Both the position numbers and the translations under genes were made by a program. A DNA stretch of 9,131 bases, from assembly GCA_021809365.1 (NCBI GenBank), contig JAKBAC010000136.1, positions 1-9,131 of the forward strand, written 5' to 3'. This document shows, in pieces, positions 5,746 to 9,131 of this stretch. Within the stretch, counting starts at the first letter, position 1. The number at the start of each line of letters is the position of its first letter. The DNA comes from Planctomycetota bacterium. GTDB lineage: Bacteria; Planctomycetota; Phycisphaerae; WQYP01. The notes below the pieces were generated by a model that saw only the letters and a program-made list of their open reading frames with translations, ran no database searches and was not told the DNA's origin.

Positions 5746-7623
5746 ATGAAACTTGCACGTGTACATTCAGTGGTAATGCAACGATCCAGGGCCGGCAGCG
5801 ATCGGCGGCCATGCCCCCTGCGATCTTTGCGCGGGCCGTTAAGTCTGGGCGGCATGTTGATGCTGGCAGCAATTTACGCGCTTTCAGCCAGTGGTGCACA
5901 GCCGGCTTCGGCGCAGGTTATGGTACAAACCGGCAATGCTCTGGATGCCAATAATCAGGTCGGTTCCGGCGGCAGCAACAGTCCAATTCCGGGATATGTG
6001 CCGATGAATCCTAACGCCGTAGGATACGCCAACTCCAATACCGGAATGTATAACTCGGTCCCGCGCGTGAATTATCAAGTGGTGCCGGTGACGCTGCCCG
6101 ATGGGGCCACAACCTTTGCCCGCATTCCACAGATTGGGCAATCATCTTTTGGAAGCAATGTTCCGCCCTCAGCGGTGCCGCTGTATAACGTCAACGCCAT
6201 CAGCTCAGGCGTGCCCAGCTCTGACGTAAATTCTACGTTGGGTTCGCAGGGGCTTATGAGTTCTCAAGGCGCTTTAGTTCAAACGCCTGTTGGCATGGGG
6301 GGTAATCCCTATTCGCCGTACGCCATTAACGGTGAAGCTTATACGAATCCAGCTTATGCATCACCTTATAACGCTCAGAATCCCGCAGCGCTTATGCCGG
6401 GGACCGGCGTCTCTGCTTACACTGCACCCGGCTCTGCAGCTGTTCCCATGGGGACAACCGCCGGCGTTGTGGGACAAATCAGCCCGTTGTTCGGCTTACG
6501 GCAAGTCAGCATACAACAACCGATTTCCGGGCGGCTCACCAATCCGTTTGGCCTCGCCTCGCAAAGCAGTAAAGTATCCGGCCGGGAAAATCCAACGCAT
6601 AGTGACAATTCGTTTAACAGTTTCACGCCCATTAATGTGGGCACAAGCCAGGCTACCCGTGCTCATGCCATCGATGGAAACGCGAATCAGATCAAAGCTG
6701 TTCGCTCCACGGGCCAAGCGCTTAACGGTGCCGTTAATAACGGTAACCAACCCGGTAAAATTAATGGCGGAGGCGGCCTGTATCAACAGTTGCTCACTGA
6801 ACTCGCGGGGGGTAAGCCCTCCAGCATTACAGCGCCGGGGTTGCCCGGAAAACCGGCCATGACGCAGACGGATTTAACACCCAAATCGCATGACGCCACC
6901 CTGACCATCGACCCGATTACCGGGCTGCCTATTGCTCCAATTACCTCTAAACGCCTGATTGGTGTATCCAACGGCATCGGACAGGGCCAACCGCTTAACG
7001 CCTCCAACGGCCCGATGGAAGCCGGCATGCCGTCCGGCATCGGTGCCGATGGCAGCATTTCCAATAATTTGACCAGTCAATTGCAGGCCGGCCAGAGCGT
7101 GGCCCCGCTAAGTTCCCTGGCGGGTGGAACGCCGGGAAATTTTGGCCGGTTAATGCGCCAAGCTCAGGCCGACCAGAAAACCGGCCGCTTTGTTTCCGCG
7201 ATTGAAAATTATCAAAGCGCCATCGAATTGCAGCCGGGCAATGCTCTGCCGCTGGTCGGACAAGCCAATGCTGAACTGGCTGCAGGCCTTTATCAAAGTG
7301 CCGCGTATAATTTGAAATTTGTCTTTGGACGCCATCCGGAATTGGCGGCCCTGCGCTACGACTTCAAGGCGCTGTTGCCTTCCGCCTCCCTGCAGGCCTC
7401 CCATCGGCAACTGCACCGGATGTTCACACAGAAAAGCAATCTTGCGGCATTTTTACTGGCCTACATCGATTATCAAACCGGGCGCAGCGTGGAACTTAAA
7501 TCCACCCTTCATCAATGGGCCAACTGGAAAAACAGCGGCCCATGGCCCGCGATCCTTCAGAAGGCGTGGACCAAGGCGGCTCCTGTCAAAGCCGCCGGCC
7601 CAGCACGATCGGGGAAGCCGTGA
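5746..7623 (+). CDS. exported low-complexity protein with C-terminal TPR repeats
   Basis: A 625-residue protein of unknown function, predicted to leave the cytoplasm. It has a long basic n-region (Arg-rich to residue 29), a hydrophobic core GGMLMLAAIYALSAS (35-49) and an AxA site, with likely cleavage after PASA (A56). Residues 60-460 are rich in Asn, Gly, Ser, Pro and Gln, with no recognisable fold and few charged residues, suggesting an extended or disordered cell-envelope segment. Residues 465-532 are two TPR units (FGRLMRQAQADQKTGRFVSA; then ALPLVGQANAELAAGLYQSA), and 563-610 may be a further helical repeat. The C-terminus is basic. ATG 5746 is supported by GAGGAG 6 bases upstream. Its stop overlaps the start of the phosphatase gene as GTGA, so the two are translationally coupled. 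The TPRs probably bind a partner protein; the partner is not known. Confidence 0.82.
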   Translation: MKLARVHSVVMQRSRAGSDRRPCPLRSLRGPLSLGGMLMLAAIYALSASGAQPASAQVMVQTGNALDANNQVGSGGSNSPIPGYVPMNPNAVGYANSNTGMYNSVPRVNYQVVPVTLPDGATTFARIPQIGQSSFGSNVPPSAVPLYNVNAISSGVPSSDVNSTLGSQGLMSSQGALVQTPVGMGGNPYSPYAINGEAYTNPAYASPYNAQNPAALMPGTGVSAYTAPGSAAVPMGTTAGVVGQISPLFGLRQVSIQQPISGRLTNPFGLASQSSKVSGRENPTHSDNSFNSFTPINVGTSQATRAHAIDGNANQIKAVRSTGQALNGAVNNGNQPGKINGGGGLYQQLLTELAGGKPSSITAPGLPGKPAMTQTDLTPKSHDATLTIDPITGLPIAPITSKRLIGVSNGIGQGQPLNASNGPMEAGMPSGIGADGSISNNLTSQLQAGQSVAPLSSLAGGTPGNFGRLMRQAQADQKTGRFVSAIENYQSAIELQPGNALPLVGQANAELAAGLYQSAAYNLKFVFGRHPELAALRYDFKALLPSASLQASHRQLHRMFTQKSNLAAFLLAYIDYQTGRSVELKSTLHQWANWKNSGPWPAILQKAWTKAAPVKAAGPARSGKP

Positions 7624-9131
7624 CGCAATTTGACACCTCCCACGCACAGGATCTAAGCCGCTTGAATGCGGATGAGGAGGCTGTGCGCACGGATCTTAAT
7701 CCCGTGGTTGCTTCATCCGTTGCGGCCGGTATTGAGGCGTCTGCGCGCCTGACTGATTACATTGATGCGGCCACGTTGCAGGATATTCAGGATTCTCTGG
7801 CGTCGGTGGCGCGCGTCAAGGCCACCATCCTTGATTCGCAGGGCGTCCCGCTTACGCATACCACGGTGAGCAAGCGTTTTCAGACGCGCTCCGCCGCGAT
7901 CGCCGCATCACACTCTGCCAAGGGCGACACCGCATTGGACCAACCATTTTCCGCTCCAATCGTGGTGCGCGGGCAACGCTTGGGCAGCATTGTCATTGAA
8001 CCCGCCAAAGTCACACCGGTGCGCACCGCCGCCATTAACGAACTGGCTGCCAAATTGCAATTGCCGCCCGCGCAGGTCCGCACCGTTATCGACACCCTTA
8101 ACCAGGAATCCGTGGTGCAGCGGACCGCGGGCGTTCAATTTTTATATCTTCTGGCCAATGCCATATCGCGGCTGTGCGAGCAGGAAATTCAGTTGCGCCG
8201 CCGCATCGTGGAATTATCCACACTTTTCAATATCTCCAATATGCTCACCGAAGCCCGCGGCCTTCAGCAAACCCTGGACCGCGTGACGTTGAGCGTCACC
8301 GAGGCACTGAACGTAAAAGCGTGCTCGTTGCGACTGCTGGACGACCAGCGCGACGAAATGGTCATTAAGAGCGTTTACAACCTCTCAGAAGCTTACCTCC
8401 AGAAAGGCCCCATCATGCTGCGCCAAAGCGGCATTGACCGCGAGGCCCTGGAAGGCAAGGTCGTCTACATTCCCGATATCGCCACAGATCAGCGTATCAT
8501 ATACCGCGATGATGGTCGCCGGGAGGGAATTGTTTCCGTGCTCTGCACTGCCTTGATTTATAAAGACCGCCCCATCGGCGTGTTGCGCGTTTATACCGCT
8601 GAACGCAAGGAATTTTCGGATTTCGAAGTCAAGCTCCTGCAATCCATTGCGGGACAGGCCGCCGCCGCCATTGAAAACGCCCGCCTGCAACAGGAAACCG
8701 TGGAAAAAGAACGCCTCCAGCGGCAGGTTCAGATTGCCGCCGAGGTTCAACGCCGGATGATTCCCGCCGGAGCACCGGTCGTGCCCGGGTTTGATATTGC
8801 AGCGCTCTACGCCCCGTGCTTTGAACTCGGTGGAGATTTTTACGACTTCATCGAATTTGGAACCTCCACATTGGGTATTGCCGTGGCAGATGTGGTGGGC
8901 AAGGGCCTGCCGGCTTCGCTGTTAATGGCTTCCGTCCGGGCGGCCATACGTGCCTACGCCAACGATATATATGATCTCGATGAAATTATCGCACGGGTAA
9001 ACCGAGCCATGGTCGCCGACACCCGCAGCAACGAATTTATTACCCTCTGGTACGGCACGTTAAACTATGCCCGCCGACAACTGACCTACTGCGTCGCGGG
9101 GCATGACCCTGCCCTGCTGGTGCGTGATGGG
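7620..9131 (+). CDS. GAF domain-containing SpoIIE/RsbU-type PP2C phosphatase (3' end outside window)
   Basis: Predicted cytoplasmic serine/threonine phosphatase of the kind that dephosphorylates anti-sigma-factor antagonists in partner-switching pathways. In-window 504 codons. Residues 50-130 look like a small sensor fold (ATILDSQGVPL; FSAPIVVRGQRLGSIVIEP), not assigned. Residues 195-355 form a GAF domain (LSTLFNISNMLTEAR to QSIAGQAAAAIENARL). A helical linker at 355-380 is followed by the phosphatase domain, with AAEVQRRMIP (374-382) and metal-binding aspartates in ELGGDFYDF (D406) and VADVVGKGLPASLLMA (D424), then YCVAGHDPALLV. The start is GTG 7620, overlapping the TGA of the TPR gene, with GGGGAA just upstream; no in-frame ATG exists nearby. 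No membrane span is seen in the part available. The ligand of the GAF domain and the target protein cannot be told from the sequence. Confidence 0.9.
   Translation, partial: MTQFDTSHAQDLSRLNADEEAVRTDLNPVVASSVAAGIEASARLTDYIDAATLQDIQDSLASVARVKATILDSQGVPLTHTTVSKRFQTRSAAIAASHSAKGDTALDQPFSAPIVVRGQRLGSIVIEPAKVTPVRTAAINELAAKLQLPPAQVRTVIDTLNQESVVQRTAGVQFLYLLANAISRLCEQEIQLRRRIVELSTLFNISNMLTEARGLQQTLDRVTLSVTEALNVKACSLRLLDDQRDEMVIKSVYNLSEAYLQKGPIMLRQSGIDREALEGKVVYIPDIATDQRIIYRDDGRREGIVSVLCTALIYKDRPIGVLRVYTAERKEFSDFEVKLLQSIAGQAAAAIENARLQQETVEKERLQRQVQIAAEVQRRMIPAGAPVVPGFDIAALYAPCFELGGDFYDFIEFGTSTLGIAVADVVGKGLPASLLMASVRAAIRAYANDIYDLDEIIARVNRAMVADTRSNEFITLWYGTLNYARRQLTYCVAGHDPALLVRDG

Overview
The window is compact bacterial chromosome of moderate GC. 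It has seven genes on the minus strand on the left and two on the plus strand on the right, separated by a divergent control region at about 5318-5745. No mobile elements, CRISPR arrays, tRNA or rRNA genes were seen. The host is not certain. A DksA/TraR-like gene directly before lspA, a lysine/alanine/proline-rich tail on that DksA, a large secreted low-complexity TPR protein and a GAF-SpoIIE phosphatase would all fit a Planctomycetota (Phycisphaerae-like) genome. This is an inference from style, not from a marker gene.

Minus strand, in transcription order: (a) an unrecognised gene at 5317-4686 whose coding signal switches frame before its end; (b) lexA, the SOS repressor, overlapping the end of (a) as ATGA; (c) after a 218-base gap with a good sigma70-type promoter, a DksA/TraR-family regulator with a long basic N-terminal tail; (d) lspA, the lipoprotein signal peptidase; (e) a 50-residue single-span membrane ORF; (f) a WbpA-type UDP-N-acetylglucosamine 6-dehydrogenase; (g) the 5' end of nadB (L-aspartate oxidase), cut by the left window edge. 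dksA-lspA-small ORF-wbpA are closely spaced (gaps of 41, 64 and 20 bases) and may form one transcript. A paired hairpin containing the lspA stop codon lies between lspA and the small ORF. nadB has its own possible -10 element.

Plus strand: a 625-residue exported protein (signal peptide, about 400 residues of N/G/S/P-rich low complexity, then C-terminal TPRs) overlaps by GTGA a regulator with an N-terminal sensor-like region, a GAF domain and a SpoIIE/RsbU-type PP2C phosphatase, cut by the right edge.

The most informative non-coding region is 5318-5745. On the minus-strand side, a GAAC-N7-GAAC direct repeat (5482-5496), the spacing known for alphaproteobacterial LexA boxes, lies inside the spacer of a possible promoter reading towards (a) and lexA. 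This suggests an autoregulated SOS operon. A second, imperfect copy of the same module lies about 59 bases closer to the gene. On the plus-strand side, a perfect 9-3-9 inverted repeat (5664-5684) covers the -35 of the promoter for the exported TPR protein and looks like an operator. No complete new system could be demonstrated. The best leads are the broken lexA-linked gene, the LexA-box candidate, the palindromic operator and the coupled exported-protein/phosphatase pair.
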